NCBI GenBank assembly: GCA_019694475.1
Contig: JAIBBX010000001.1
Coordinates: 316,001 to 380,000, forward strand
DNA length: 64,000 nucleotides
Direction of reading: 5' to 3'
From: Parachlamydiales bacterium
Lineage (GTDB): Bacteria; Chlamydiota; Chlamydiia; Chlamydiales; SM23-39
Positions 8,434 to 17,027 of the stretch are shown here, piece by piece. The translations under genes were made by a program, and so were the position numbers. A model generated the notes under the pieces. It saw only the letters and a list, made by a program, of their open reading frames with translations. It was not told where the DNA came from and ran no database searches. The first letter of the stretch is position 1; the number at the start of each line of letters is the position of its first letter.

Positions 8434-8599
8434 CTCGAATTTGTACATTTTTTGACGCACAGATCTGAGGAAGGCGACCGATGATTTTGTTGCATTTTTG
8501 CGAGTCCATAGCGGCAACGAACCCTATAGACGAGCAAAAATACAACAAAAGCGCGGTCGCTCTTCTCAGAGATGTCGGCAAAAAACGTACAAATTTGAG
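8434..8599. repeat. long imperfect inverted repeat (arms about 78 bp)
   Basis: Bases 8434-8513 and 8523-8599 are imperfect reverse complements over nearly their full length, with matching blocks such as GAATTTGTAC, TTTTTTG, GCGACCG, TTTTGTTG and ATTTTTG. Only about 9 nt separate the arms, so the RNA would form one very long stem. The ybeY start lies at its right edge. It resembles a short non-autonomous palindromic repeat element. Confidence 0.75.
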
Positions 8600-9030
8600 T
8601 GCAAGTGATCTCCGTTTACAATTCACAAAAAGATTTACCCATCCGCAAGGACTGTGCAAAAGTCCTTGTCGATGCGGTTTTATCTTTTCTAAACATTCCC
8701 TTTGAAGAAATTGCAATCTATTTTGTTACAGAAAAAAAGATCTGCGAGCTCCACGATGAGTTTTTTCAAGATCCAAGTTCTACCGACTGCATTTCTTTTC
8801 CGCTCGATGAAAAGCACTTAGGCGAAATCTTCGTCTGTCCAAAAGTGGCAATCCAATATGCGGAAAAAAGAGGAATAGACCCATATCGGGAAACAGCTCT
8901 CTACGTGATTCACGGGATTCTCCATTTGATTGGCTACGACGATTTAGAAAAAAAAGCAAAAGAGGCGATGCGAAAAAAAGAAAAAAGTTGTATGCGTCAT
9001 CTAGATAGGTTAAAAATAGCCCTCAAATGA
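8599..9030 (+). CDS. ybeY: YbeY endoribonuclease (16S rRNA maturation)
   Basis: The 143-residue product is a YbeY-type metalloprotein, needed for 16S rRNA 3' processing and ribosome quality control. The signature helix reads HGILHLIGYDD: His105 and His109 are in place, while the third metal ligand, His in most family members, is Asp115 here. Start codons are GTG at 8599 or GTG at 8605; there is no ATG that would keep the N-terminal strand, and the start is embedded in the edge of the 8434-8599 inverted repeat. The stop overlaps the next start by 4 nt. Confidence 0.88.
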   Translation: MQVISVYNSQKDLPIRKDCAKVLVDAVLSFLNIPFEEIAIYFVTEKKICELHDEFFQDPSSTDCISFPLDEKHLGEIFVCPKVAIQYAEKRGIDPYRETALYVIHGILHLIGYDDLEKKAKEAMRKKEKSCMRHLDRLKIALK

Positions 9031-10358
9031 TTTTAGAAAGTCCGATCATTCCCATATTGCTATTATTGGGCTCTCTTATTTTGACAGCTTGCAATAGCGC
9101 CATCCTCCATTTAGGGAAGTTTAAATCAAAAGAACTTCTCCGTTCCGCTAAAGGCGCCCCCCTCCTTTTTTTCCGTCCCATTTTGCGCAAATTTTTCCGC
9201 CAGCATGAATGGGAAAACCTCTATTTTTGCATCTCGATCTCTAAACACATTTATGAACTTGCTTACGCGATCACTGCATTCTTCTATCTGATTTCCGCGC
9301 TCCCTGGACTCCACCATCTCATCGATACCGTTCCAACAAACCAAGACTGGCCTCCCCTCCTTTCGGTCGGCGGAAGCATCATCGCCGTCTCTGTCGTTCT
9401 TGAATTTACGATGCGCCTCATCGGTAACCTCTGGTGCAAACCTATCCTAAAAATATTTTCTCCATTTGCCTCTATCTATCTCACAATTCTCTTTCCACTC
9501 GTAGGCCTTTTCTTAAAACTCACCCGGGTTCTCATCCGTAAAACCCATTTTGAAGAAGAAGGGGAAATTGTTACCGACCAATCCAAAATCCGTGAAATGA
9601 TCCGCGAATCGGAACTCCAACAGCACCTTGATCCAAGCGATCAAAAACTCATCAGCTCATTTGTCAACTTCAAAGAGCGGGTCGCTAAAGAAGTGATGGT
9701 CCCGAGAGTCGATGTCTATGCTTTAAGCGGAGACACTCCATTAAAGGAAGCGGCGAAACTGTTTTCAAACGAAGGTTATAGCCGGATTCCAATCTATCGA
9801 GAAACGCTCGATGACATTGTCGGCGTAGCCCTCTACAAAGACCTCTTAAAATGTTTTGCTGATCCAGAGCAAGACCTGAGCGCGACAGTAGAAACGATCG
9901 CAAAACCGGTCCTCTATGCGCCCGAAAACAAGAAGATCGCGCTGCTTTTGCAAGAATTCCGCAACAAACAGATCCACATGGCCATCATCGTCGACGAGTA
10001 TGGCGGCACCGAAGGGATCGTCACTATTGAAGATATCTTGGAAGAACTTGTCGGGGAAATCGAAGATGAATACGACATCGGCGAGGCCAAAGAGTTTTGG
10101 GAGCTTCCCGGCGGCAGCTGGGTCGTCGACGCCAAAATGACCTTACTCGATATTGAAAATCAGATTGGGATCAAAATCCCAGAAAACCCCGACTATGAAA
10201 CCATCGGGGGTTATGTGTTTCACTGCGCTGGAACCATCCCATTGAAGGGATGGAGGCTCTCTCACGATGAGTTTGACCTAGAAGTCTTGAGCTCGAACGA
10301 ACGATCGATCAAAAAGATCAAAATCATTCCTCGTCCTAAGCCTGCTTTCGAGAGCTGA
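9027..10358 (+). CDS. CNNM/CorC-type protein with CBS pair (hemolysin-related)
   Basis: The 443-residue product has an N-terminal membrane domain (about 1-190, DUF21/CNNM-like with several helices), a CBS pair (about 225-345; MVPRVDVYALSGD opens it and MAIIVDEYGGTEGIVT lies in the second CBS), and the C-terminal CorC/HlyC transporter-associated domain (about 360-435, including YETIGGYVFHCAG). Family members are proposed Mg2+/Na+ or cobalt-handling transporters; older names call them hemolysins. It follows ybeY with a 4-nt overlap, as in many bacteria. The last 23 nt overlap the convergent gene 10336-11118. Confidence 0.88.
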   Translation: MILESPIIPILLLLGSLILTACNSAILHLGKFKSKELLRSAKGAPLLFFRPILRKFFRQHEWENLYFCISISKHIYELAYAITAFFYLISALPGLHHLIDTVPTNQDWPPLLSVGGSIIAVSVVLEFTMRLIGNLWCKPILKIFSPFASIYLTILFPLVGLFLKLTRVLIRKTHFEEEGEIVTDQSKIREMIRESELQQHLDPSDQKLISSFVNFKERVAKEVMVPRVDVYALSGDTPLKEAAKLFSNEGYSRIPIYRETLDDIVGVALYKDLLKCFADPEQDLSATVETIAKPVLYAPENKKIALLLQEFRNKQIHMAIIVDEYGGTEGIVTIEDILEELVGEIEDEYDIGEAKEFWELPGGSWVVDAKMTLLDIENQIGIKIPENPDYETIGGYVFHCAGTIPLKGWRLSHDEFDLEVLSSNERSIKKIKIIPRPKPAFES

Positions 10359-11118
10359 GATCAACATCTCTGAGCACCCACTCCTGCCCTTCCTCATCAA
10401 TTTCATATTTGAAGAGCCCCTTGAATGGAACATCCACTTCCCGAATATCGCCATCATCGTTATTGTCAAACCGGATCACCCCCTCAACTTCGCAAGAAAG
10501 AGCTCCTTTTTTGGTATCTAGCGACACAACAACCTTGTGGTAATCGTTGGCTTTGCCCATCAGATCCTGGCGGATCAATGCGTTTGTGCCATATTTTTTC
10601 TTATAATCTTGCAAAACGAGATCGCCGATGCTTGCTTTCAATCGGAAATTACAAAGCTGAGTCCACCTAGTCACTTTGCTTCGATCGCCGCCCGCTATCT
10701 CAAGCAGCCTTTCTAAGAGGACTAATTTTTGCTCATCTGTCCTAGGCGGCGGTTTGATCTCAACTCCATCGATGACGATCTGATCCGGCATGCCGTCTCG
10801 ACCGCTTCTTTCCGCATCCGTCAAAAATGTTTTCGCTACTTCCAGCTTTGATCCGTCCTTCAAGACCACGATTACACTGGAATAGGGACGGGTGCTTTCA
10901 TCGAGAAGTTCGCTTACGCTTTTGTGATCTTCTTCTTGAAGCACGCCATCTCCAACGCCTCTCAAGACAATAATGCGCCTTTGCATCTCGATAGCCGGCA
11001 AAGGTTCATTTCTGGAGAAAATGAAGCTGACCGCGCTCCAAATCTTCCCAGGAACATAGACGAGATTCAAAGGATTCAAATAGGACCAATAACTGCGGGC
11101 CACAGGAGGAACTTCCAT
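10336..11118 (-). CDS. hypothetical protein, 260 residues
   Basis: I do not recognise a family. I start it at ATG 11118 (MEVPPVARSYW) because GGTG lies 4-5 nt upstream; the frame stays open to 11175. The N-terminus has one weakly hydrophobic stretch (LNPLNLVYVPGKIWSAVSFIF). The central part has an alternating strand/helix look, and residues about 200-260 are rich in acidic residues (FDNNDDGDIREVDV) with predicted beta strands. It overlaps the CNNM gene tail to tail and is divergent from the DUF3604 gene. Confidence 0.6.
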   Translation of the reverse strand: MEVPPVARSYWSYLNPLNLVYVPGKIWSAVSFIFSRNEPLPAIEMQRRIIVLRGVGDGVLQEEDHKSVSELLDESTRPYSSVIVVLKDGSKLEVAKTFLTDAERSGRDGMPDQIVIDGVEIKPPPRTDEQKLVLLERLLEIAGGDRSKVTRWTQLCNFRLKASIGDLVLQDYKKKYGTNALIRQDLMGKANDYHKVVVSLDTKKGALSCEVEGVIRFDNNDDGDIREVDVPFKGLFKYEIDEEGQEWVLRDVDLSSRKQA

Positions 11119-11214
11119 AAACACCTTTTTTTGGGCGGAGAATATACAACATTGCTTCTTGCAAAACAATCGCAAAATAGGCAGAATAAAAGCTCACCTT
11201 AAGGAGTTTTTTCA

Positions 11215-13110
11215 ATGCGAAGATCGATCTGTTTTTGCGAGCCGAATCATGCTTTAGCCGGAGACCCAGCTACTTGGAAGTTTGTGTACACCACTGCGAG
11301 CCATCTTCCGAAAGGAGCAAAACTGCGCTTCGATCTAGAGAGCAAAGGGCGTGAACTCGATTGGCAAATTCCGGGAACAAATCCGAAAGATAAAGCGAAT
11401 GTGATCTGGGTGGAACTGCCTAATGGCAAAACGATCAGCCCGACACGCGTCGAGCATCCAGAAACAAGTACAGCCTCCTTTGAATTTTCTCTGCCGCTTG
11501 AACTCAAGCCTGGCGAAACGATCACCATCGTGATGAAAGACAACAACGCTCAAAAAACCGTACAGCGCCGAAGACCGTTCCACCTCTTCATCGACCCGAA
11601 AGGCAAAGGCGATTACAAAGAGAGCGAAACATTCTTCCTCGATGTGCGCGGCAACCACCTAAAAACTCTGAAAATCATCGCTCCATCTCTCGTTAGCCGA
11701 AATAAGCGATTTGATGTGATCGTCCGCTTTGAAGACGTTTATGGCAATTTGACTTCGAATGCTCCTGAAGGAACACTCATTGATCTAAGCTATGAACATT
11801 TGCGTGAAAACTTAAGCTGGAAGCTTTTTGTTCCAGAAACTGGCTTCATCGCATTGCCGAATCTCTATTTCAATGAGCCTGGGATCTATAAGATTCAGCT
11901 GCGCAATTTGAAAACGAAAGAGCAATTTTTTTCTCCGCCCATAAAATGTCTTCCAGAAGGCGCATTAGGGCTTTACTGGGGAGTACTGCACGGCGAATCG
12001 GTAAAAGTGGATTCAGCAGAAAATATCGAGGCCTTTTTAAGACACATGCGCGATGACCGCGCGCTCCAGTTCTTCGCCACCTCTTCTTTTGACAGCGAAG
12101 AAGAAACATCCAACGATGTTTGGAAAGGAATCTCTGCGCAAGTAGCCGAGTTCAACGAAGACGACCGTTTTGTTGCTCTCTTAGGCTTCCAGTGGTTTGG
12201 CGAGCCGAAAGAAGAAGGTTTGCGCCAATTCATCTACTCCAAAGACCAAAAGCCGATCTTGCGCCGCAAAGACACTAAGAGCAACTCGCTGAAGAAAATT
12301 TACAAGACCAGCAATCCGAAAGAGATGATTGCGATCCCAACCTTTTCGATGGGAAAGAGCACCTGCTACGATTTCAACGATTTCAACCCCGAGTTTGAAA
12401 GGGTCGTCGAGATCTACAATGCATGGGGATCTTCTGAGTGCACAGCGAAAGATGGTAATTACCGTCCGATTGAAGGTGGAAAGAACGGCATATCGGAAGC
12501 TGCTGAAGGCTCGATCCAAAAAGCGCTGAACAATGGATGCCGATTTGGATTTGTTGCTGGAGGTCTAGACGATCGAGGGCCTTATCAAGGACTTTACGAC
12601 GCCGATCAAACGCAATATACGCCTGGGCTCACCGCGATTCTCGCGAAAGAGCATAACCGAACATCGATGATCGAAGCGCTCCAAGCCCGCTCTTGCTATG
12701 CAACAACGGGTGAACGGATCATTATCGGCCTTCATATTGCAGGTTTTTCGATGGGTTCCGAACTCGAGACAAAAGCTCGTCCTGGGCTTGAGTTTAACCG
12801 GCACGTCACCGGCTATTGCATCGGCACAGAGCCGATTGTGAAAGCCGAGCTGATCCGCAATGGCAAAGTCTTCCGCAAGCTAGAGATCAAAGATGGCATC
12901 GTTGAATTTGAAATCGACGATATGGATCCATTAAGCCAAATCGCTCTAGAGCCTCGGGAAGACAAGCCTCCATTTGCCTATTATTATCTCCGAGCTCAAC
13001 AAGAAGATGGACACATCGCTTGGAGCTCGCCGATCTGGATCGATATTTCTGCGAAAAACGGAACCGCCACAACCGCGAAAAAAATGAAGAAACGGGTCAA
13101 AGAAGACTGA
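11215..13110 (+). CDS. DUF3604 family protein
   Basis: The 631-residue product begins with the DUF3604 N-terminal beta region (DPATWKFVYTTASHLPKGAKLRF) and reaches a PHP-like region at about residue 250 (GLYWGVLHGESV). In most family members this reads GDLHxHT and carries metal ligands; here Asp is replaced by Val and the second His by Glu, so the metal site may be changed or lost. The ending has a beta-rich domain and a very basic tail (AKKMKKRVKED). Start choice is supported by AAGGAG 8 nt upstream. No signal peptide is seen. The function is unknown. A hairpin follows the stop. Confidence 0.75.
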   Translation: MRRSICFCEPNHALAGDPATWKFVYTTASHLPKGAKLRFDLESKGRELDWQIPGTNPKDKANVIWVELPNGKTISPTRVEHPETSTASFEFSLPLELKPGETITIVMKDNNAQKTVQRRRPFHLFIDPKGKGDYKESETFFLDVRGNHLKTLKIIAPSLVSRNKRFDVIVRFEDVYGNLTSNAPEGTLIDLSYEHLRENLSWKLFVPETGFIALPNLYFNEPGIYKIQLRNLKTKEQFFSPPIKCLPEGALGLYWGVLHGESVKVDSAENIEAFLRHMRDDRALQFFATSSFDSEEETSNDVWKGISAQVAEFNEDDRFVALLGFQWFGEPKEEGLRQFIYSKDQKPILRRKDTKSNSLKKIYKTSNPKEMIAIPTFSMGKSTCYDFNDFNPEFERVVEIYNAWGSSECTAKDGNYRPIEGGKNGISEAAEGSIQKALNNGCRFGFVAGGLDDRGPYQGLYDADQTQYTPGLTAILAKEHNRTSMIEALQARSCYATTGERIIIGLHIAGFSMGSELETKARPGLEFNRHVTGYCIGTEPIVKAELIRNGKVFRKLEIKDGIVEFEIDDMDPLSQIALEPREDKPPFAYYYLRAQQEDGHIAWSSPIWIDISAKNGTATTAKKMKKRVKED

Positions 13111-13119
13111 GAGTTTTTT

Positions 13120-13144
13120 AAGAACCCCGTAGAAAGGGGTTCTT
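13120..13144. terminator. hairpin between convergent genes
   Basis: AAGAACCCC (13120-13128) pairs perfectly with GGGGTTCTT (13136-13144) across a 7-nt loop. It lies 10 nt after the DUF3604 stop and just beyond the end of the convergent gene at 13151, so it can serve both. A T-run precedes the stem on the + strand but none follows it. Confidence 0.65.
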
Positions 13145-13150
13145 CAATTT

Positions 13151-13495
13151 CTATTCGCTTTGATTTGGAATTGCAACGGAAGCAACAGAAACAACTTGCA
13201 CTGCAACTTGTTGTGCTTTTGGGCTTAAGGCTTTGGTTGCTTTACTGATTAAATCGCTAGCAGCTTTTTTCCAATCAACTTCCAAGGAATAAGAATAGGT
13301 AGTGAAGGATGTGCCGAGCGGCCCCATACCCCAGATCCCATCATCTTGAGCTTTTTCAAAAATAATCTCTGCATTTTTAATCCGTTCGGCTCTAGACAAA
13401 TCGCGATCGTCAAGAATTTTGCAAATTAGGCCATAGCAAGCTTCCCCATCCGATGGAAAACTATCAGAATAACTACGCGGTTTTACTGCGTTCAT
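13151..13495 (-). CDS. hypothetical protein, 114 residues
   Basis: I do not recognise this protein. It is mainly helical in appearance, with a C-terminal Ala/Val/Gln-rich stretch (QQVAVQVVSVASVAIPN). AAAGGA lies about 9 nt before the ATG, which supports the start. It is 20 nt downstream of the Pro/Gln-rich gene 13516-14013 in the same direction, so the two probably form an operon of lineage-specific proteins. Confidence 0.6.
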   Translation of the reverse strand: MNAVKPRSYSDSFPSDGEACYGLICKILDDRDLSRAERIKNAEIIFEKAQDDGIWGMGPLGTSFTTYSYSLEVDWKKAASDLISKATKALSPKAQQVAVQVVSVASVAIPNQSE

Positions 13496-13515
13496 AAGAA
13501 ATTTCCTTTATTATT

Positions 13516-14013
13516 TTATTGTTGATTGAGTGTCAGATATCGTAGGAGAATGAGTGGGTTTCTTTCCACTTCGAGTCTTCCCGTTTCTTCAACGGATCTG
13601 ACCCATTGACGCGGCCACCAGAAATGAGAGACAGATTCTCCAATCCTTCGATAGATGCGGTTCCGTTCGATTTCAGTAAGACGTCCGAACGCATTGAGCA
13701 GCTGGACTTCCGTCCGTATCTGCTCTGCTAGAACAGGAGCGGGCCCCTGTTGTTCGTGCGGCTGAATAGGAGGCGCTACAGGAGTTTCATCGCGGAAAAT
13801 GCAGCAGAAGATTTTCTTAAAAATCCAGCCGATCCAATTTATTGCCCAATGAACAAAGGTTTCAACATATCCTTTTTCAGGAGGATTGGCCCCTTGAGCT
13901 GACTGAATCGAGCTTGGTGCATCCCCTACCCCTCTAGGAGCAGCAGGCTGCTGTCCTTGCTGGGGCGCTGCAGGTTGTACAGGAGGTTGTTGATGTTGTA
14001 CTGGAGCTGCCAT
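13516..14013 (-). CDS. Pro/Gln-rich hypothetical protein, possible secreted effector
   Basis: The 165-residue product has a low-complexity N-terminus (about 1-45, mostly Pro, Gln, Ala), a single Trp/Ile-rich hydrophobic segment (FVHWAINWIGWIFKKIFCC, about 53-71), another Pro/Gln patch, and a helical C-terminus. Such a disordered N-terminus followed by a membrane-seeking segment is common among chlamydial type III substrates, but no motif proves secretion. It heads the pair with 13151-13495. Confidence 0.6.
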   Translation of the reverse strand: MAAPVQHQQPPVQPAAPQQGQQPAAPRGVGDAPSSIQSAQGANPPEKGYVETFVHWAINWIGWIFKKIFCCIFRDETPVAPPIQPHEQQGPAPVLAEQIRTEVQLLNAFGRLTEIERNRIYRRIGESVSHFWWPRQWVRSVEETGRLEVERNPLILLRYLTLNQQ

Positions 14014-14160
14014 AAATCATTTTTTCCGGCGTAGATGATAACCTAATGCAGAAATTGAAGTCATCTAGTATCAATTTTTAAGAAATCAAGGGTGTGTAGC
14101 ACTCACGAGAAACAACGATTTAACGATAAGAATTTATATTTTTTCCTATCATTTCATGGC

Positions 14161-14332
14161 TTTGTTGCACAGATATAGCACCACAGAGCTAGATACCACA
14201 GAGACAAGATCATTTAAGAATCCCTGTAACTTTTTGACATTACCAAGATACTTAAGGACTGCATCAAACGAATGAAAAACAACCTTTTTCTCTGTGGTAT
14301 CTATCTCTGTGGTAAATATTTGCGCAACGAAA
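14161..14332. repeat. imperfect inverted repeat, 43-bp arms, MITE-like
   Basis: Bases 14161-14203 and 14290-14332 are reverse complements with few mismatches. Both contain the tandem word ACCACAGAG / TAGATACCACAGAG. The 86-bp centre has no long ORF. The layout suggests a small non-autonomous palindromic element inside the 550-bp unit. Confidence 0.7.
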
Positions 14333-14348
14333 CAATACATTTGTTTGC

Positions 14349-14624
14349 TTAAAGTTTTGCCCTATTTATGAAGCCATTAACAAATACGGTCAGGCAAAAA
14401 ACAATAAGAAAGTATCCAACTGCGTACTTAAACCGAAATTTTCTATCTTGAAGAATTGAAATTCCCCGTTCAAGGAGCAGGGCAATTATACAGTCGCCAA
14501 TAAATTTGGCGACTTTAGCGAACGTTTGGCTATTTTGAAGTTCCATTATTGAAAACCAGTGTTTGAGGTATCTGAAGCGCCGTGATGATAACCTGATGCA
14601 GAAATTGAAGTCATCTAGTATCAT
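14349..14624 (-). CDS. doubtful small membrane protein
   Basis: A 91-codon frame whose C-terminus has a clear hydrophobic helix (VGYFLIVFCLTVFVNGFI) after a charged stretch. The first codons lie within the 41-bp direct repeat, so a start at Met27 (MELQNSQTF, 65 residues) is also possible. No ribosome site is evident for either. It may be a remnant carried by the inserted unit. Confidence 0.3.
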   Translation of the reverse strand: MILDDFNFCIRLSSRRFRYLKHWFSIMELQNSQTFAKVAKFIGDCIIALLLERGISILQDRKFRFKYAVGYFLIVFCLTVFVNGFINRAKL

Positions 14625-14630
14625 TGTTTT

Positions 14631-15218
14631 ATGGAATTGATACTCGGATCCAATTCACCTCGGCGGCGGGAAATCCTCAACTTCTTCTCAATCCCATTCA
14701 AACAGGCAAGTCCAGATTTCGATGAAGCGCAAGTGATTTTCCGAGGCGATGCTGCAGCCTACGCCAAAGAGACAGCTGTACGAAAGGCGCAGTGTCTTAC
14801 CGACCGTTTTCCCGATGATGTCATCCTCACAGCCGATACGGTCGTCTATCGAAACGGGAGAGTCTTTCTCAAGCCCGAAAGCCTCGAAGAGGCGCACGGG
14901 ATGCTGAGAGAGCTTTCTGGAAAGGACCACCAAGTCTTTACCGCGGTATGCGTCGCGAAGAAAAATGAACTTTTTTCCGATGTTGAAGAATCGCGCGTCT
15001 TCTTTCACGAACTCACTGAGGCTCAAATCCGTACTTATCACAACCATTTCCTCCCGCTGGACAAAGCTGGGGGGTATGCGATCCAAAAAGGCGGGAGTTT
15101 GATTGTCAAAAGAATCGAAGGGTGTTATTACAACATCATGGGGCTGCCCATCCACACGGTGCGCCGGCTCCTGCTTAACGTGGGTGTCGATTTATGGGAC
15201 TATCTAAAATCTATCTAA
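14631..15218 (+). CDS. maf: Maf-like nucleotide pyrophosphatase
   Basis: The 195-residue product has the Maf signature SNSPRRREIL at the N-terminus (nucleotide-binding loop), ILTADTVVY with the catalytic Asp, and GGYAIQKGGS near the C-terminus. Maf proteins hydrolyse non-canonical or canonical nucleoside triphosphates and are linked to septum inhibition. A 41-bp direct repeat copy ends 7 nt before the start, so its 5' region has been rearranged. The last 25 nt overlap the HEAT-repeat gene, which indicates translational coupling. Chlamydia also has a hypothetical gene beside maf. Confidence 0.93.
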   Translation: MELILGSNSPRRREILNFFSIPFKQASPDFDEAQVIFRGDAAAYAKETAVRKAQCLTDRFPDDVILTADTVVYRNGRVFLKPESLEEAHGMLRELSGKDHQVFTAVCVAKKNELFSDVEESRVFFHELTEAQIRTYHNHFLPLDKAGGYAIQKGGSLIVKRIEGCYYNIMGLPIHTVRRLLLNVGVDLWDYLKSI

Positions 15219-16867
15219 GCCTTGCCGCCGCCTCTTTTCTGATGGGCGGAGAACTTGATGAAATCAAACTCCACTCGCTCTATCTCATGCAGCAAGGGCA
15301 AATCGAAGAGTCGATCGAAAAATACCGCGAATATACCGATCTCACCGGACGCAATGACTTTGAAGTGCTCCAGCAAATGGGGCTGATCCTCTTACAAAAA
15401 GGAATCGCATCCCAAGACGGCCCAACCTTTATGATGACTCTCTTTGGCGCAGGCCTTTCCGGCTCGGCCAACGCCTTAGAAATTTTGGAGAGAGGCATAG
15501 CCCATCCAGATCCGCAAATGCAGCTGCTTGCGTTACACTTCATTGCCAAAATCGACGACGACAGAACGGCTGAAATCTTCAACCGCGCCATGAGCTCCGA
15601 TTATCTGGCCATCCGCATGGAAGCTGCCTATTATATGGCTCAGACCAAGCACCCCCATGCCGTTGGACAAATTGAAGGGCTCATGTATCGGCTCCCCCCT
15701 GTTTTCAAACCCTTTTTTCCCTCTCTTTTCGCGCTTCTCGGCACAAGCGATGCCACTCATGCACTCCGCAGGCTCATTGAAGACCCAGATCCGCAAACGC
15801 GAGTCGAATCAATCCTCCATGTCGCAAGACTTGGTCGGGACGATTTTCTTCCCGCTTTGCGCAAAAGATTGACCCACACGCATATTGCAGAATTAGAAGC
15901 TTGCGCATTTGCTATGGGGGCTTTGAAAGACAGCCACTCGATTCAGCGCCTTCGAAAATTAGCCCTCTCTCCTACCGATTCGGTCCGATTATCTGCAAGC
16001 CTCGCTCTCTTCCAACTGGGCGACCGCTCACATGTACCGACCATCACCCGACTTGCCAAACAATCGAACCTCTTTGCCATCGCAGCGCTTGGCGGTATTT
16101 CCGAAACTGAAGAAACGCTCGCTGAACTTGTGAAATCAACCGATTTGCAAGTACGAACAAATGCCGGAATCGCCCTGCTTCAAAGACGCGATCCCCGCTG
16201 CTTTGATACCCTTTGCGAGATTCTGATTGCTGATGCGCGCGATCTCGCCTTCCACCCATTCAACTCAGTCGGCAGAACTCTTTCCGCAATTAAAGCAGTT
16301 CCTTCAGCAGAACTGCGAGCCAAAGATCCGACGATGGATCTTAGCTATTCGCTTGCCATGCGCGAACATCTGCTTCGCGAATCGATCCATCTGCCCGAAG
16401 ATGTATTTCTTAAGTTGGCTCGCCGCATTTTCATGAGAGGACAAAACGATCTCGTTCCTTCCACGATTGCCCTCCTCGAAAACCTGCAAACAGAAAAAGC
16501 GATCGCCCTTCTCAAAGAAGGGGCCGAAAAAATACACTGTCCGCTCATCCGCGATTATTGCCATCTCTCTTTATTCCGTTTGAAGCAAGAAGGGCCATAT
16601 GAAGAATATGTTATGCACTGGGTGATGAACCAAAAAGAGTCGCAGCTGATCCAACTGCGCCAGCTGCTTCCTTGGAAATACCGCCTAGAGCAAACGGATT
16701 ATACCCTCACCCCCGAAGAAACATCGCGCCTTTTGATCGAATCCTTTCTCACCATTGCGAGCCGCCGGGATGAAAAAAGCATCGCGTTCTTGCTTGAAGC
16801 CATTCAAAATGGAAACCCAGCCAACCGCTACGCCCTCATGGGCCTGATGATGAAAGCCACAGAATAA
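15194..16867 (+). CDS. HEAT-repeat protein with N-terminal signal-like segment
   Basis: The 557-residue product begins MGLSKIYLSLAAASFLMGGE, a probable signal peptide, then a TPR-like stretch (LHSLYLMQQGQIEESIEKYREY). From about residue 90 on it is a run of HEAT-type helical repeats (for example HALRRLIEDPDPQTRVESILHVARLG and SIQRLRKLALSPTDSVRLSASLALFQLG region). Such proteins act as protein-binding scaffolds; the partner is unknown. It is co-translated with maf. A decayed partial copy of its 3' half is found at 18390-18587. Confidence 0.82.
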   Translation: MGLSKIYLSLAAASFLMGGELDEIKLHSLYLMQQGQIEESIEKYREYTDLTGRNDFEVLQQMGLILLQKGIASQDGPTFMMTLFGAGLSGSANALEILERGIAHPDPQMQLLALHFIAKIDDDRTAEIFNRAMSSDYLAIRMEAAYYMAQTKHPHAVGQIEGLMYRLPPVFKPFFPSLFALLGTSDATHALRRLIEDPDPQTRVESILHVARLGRDDFLPALRKRLTHTHIAELEACAFAMGALKDSHSIQRLRKLALSPTDSVRLSASLALFQLGDRSHVPTITRLAKQSNLFAIAALGGISETEETLAELVKSTDLQVRTNAGIALLQRRDPRCFDTLCEILIADARDLAFHPFNSVGRTLSAIKAVPSAELRAKDPTMDLSYSLAMREHLLRESIHLPEDVFLKLARRIFMRGQNDLVPSTIALLENLQTEKAIALLKEGAEKIHCPLIRDYCHLSLFRLKQEGPYEEYVMHWVMNQKESQLIQLRQLLPWKYRLEQTDYTLTPEETSRLLIESFLTIASRRDEKSIAFLLEAIQNGNPANRYALMGLMMKATE

Positions 16868-16974
16868 GTTATTGCCTTTCACTGATGCTGCTCTGAATCA
16901 ATCTGCAATAAAACCGAATGTTAACTATTTTTTTATCTCTTCCACATTAGTAAATACATAAAGAATCTTTAAAG

Positions 16975-17002
16975 TGTAAAAATGAGTCAATAGACGTATA
17001 AT
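16975..17002 (+). promoter_or_regulatory. probable promoter of the Pro/Ser-rich gene
   Basis: A perfect -10 TATAAT (16997-17002) lies 26 nt before the start at 17028, with a weak -35 TGTAAA (16975-16980) 16 bp upstream. The surrounding 160-bp gap is AT-rich and holds nothing else recognised. Confidence 0.55.
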
Positions 17003-17027
17003 AAACGCCTTAAAATGGAGATTTAAC

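Larger units (their letters stand above)
14034..14624. repeat. 550-bp unit bounded by 41-bp direct repeats
   Basis: Bases 14034-14074 and 14584-14624 are direct repeats with one mismatch, exactly 550 bp apart. One copy lies upstream of the minus-strand gene 13516-14013, the other directly before maf. The unit between them holds an inverted repeat (14161-14332) and a doubtful small ORF. The otherwise gene-poor stretch 14014-14630 is therefore mostly repeat-derived. Confidence 0.75.

Noticed and set aside
8228-8716. 162-codon minus-strand frame opposite the small basic genes and ybeY
   Set aside because: The plus strand has a promoter, a recognised small basic protein and YbeY; part of the minus frame is only the inverted repeat.
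14149-14340. 63-codon minus-strand frame in the inserted unit
   Set aside because: It is made almost wholly of the 43-bp inverted repeat arms and has no protein-like features.
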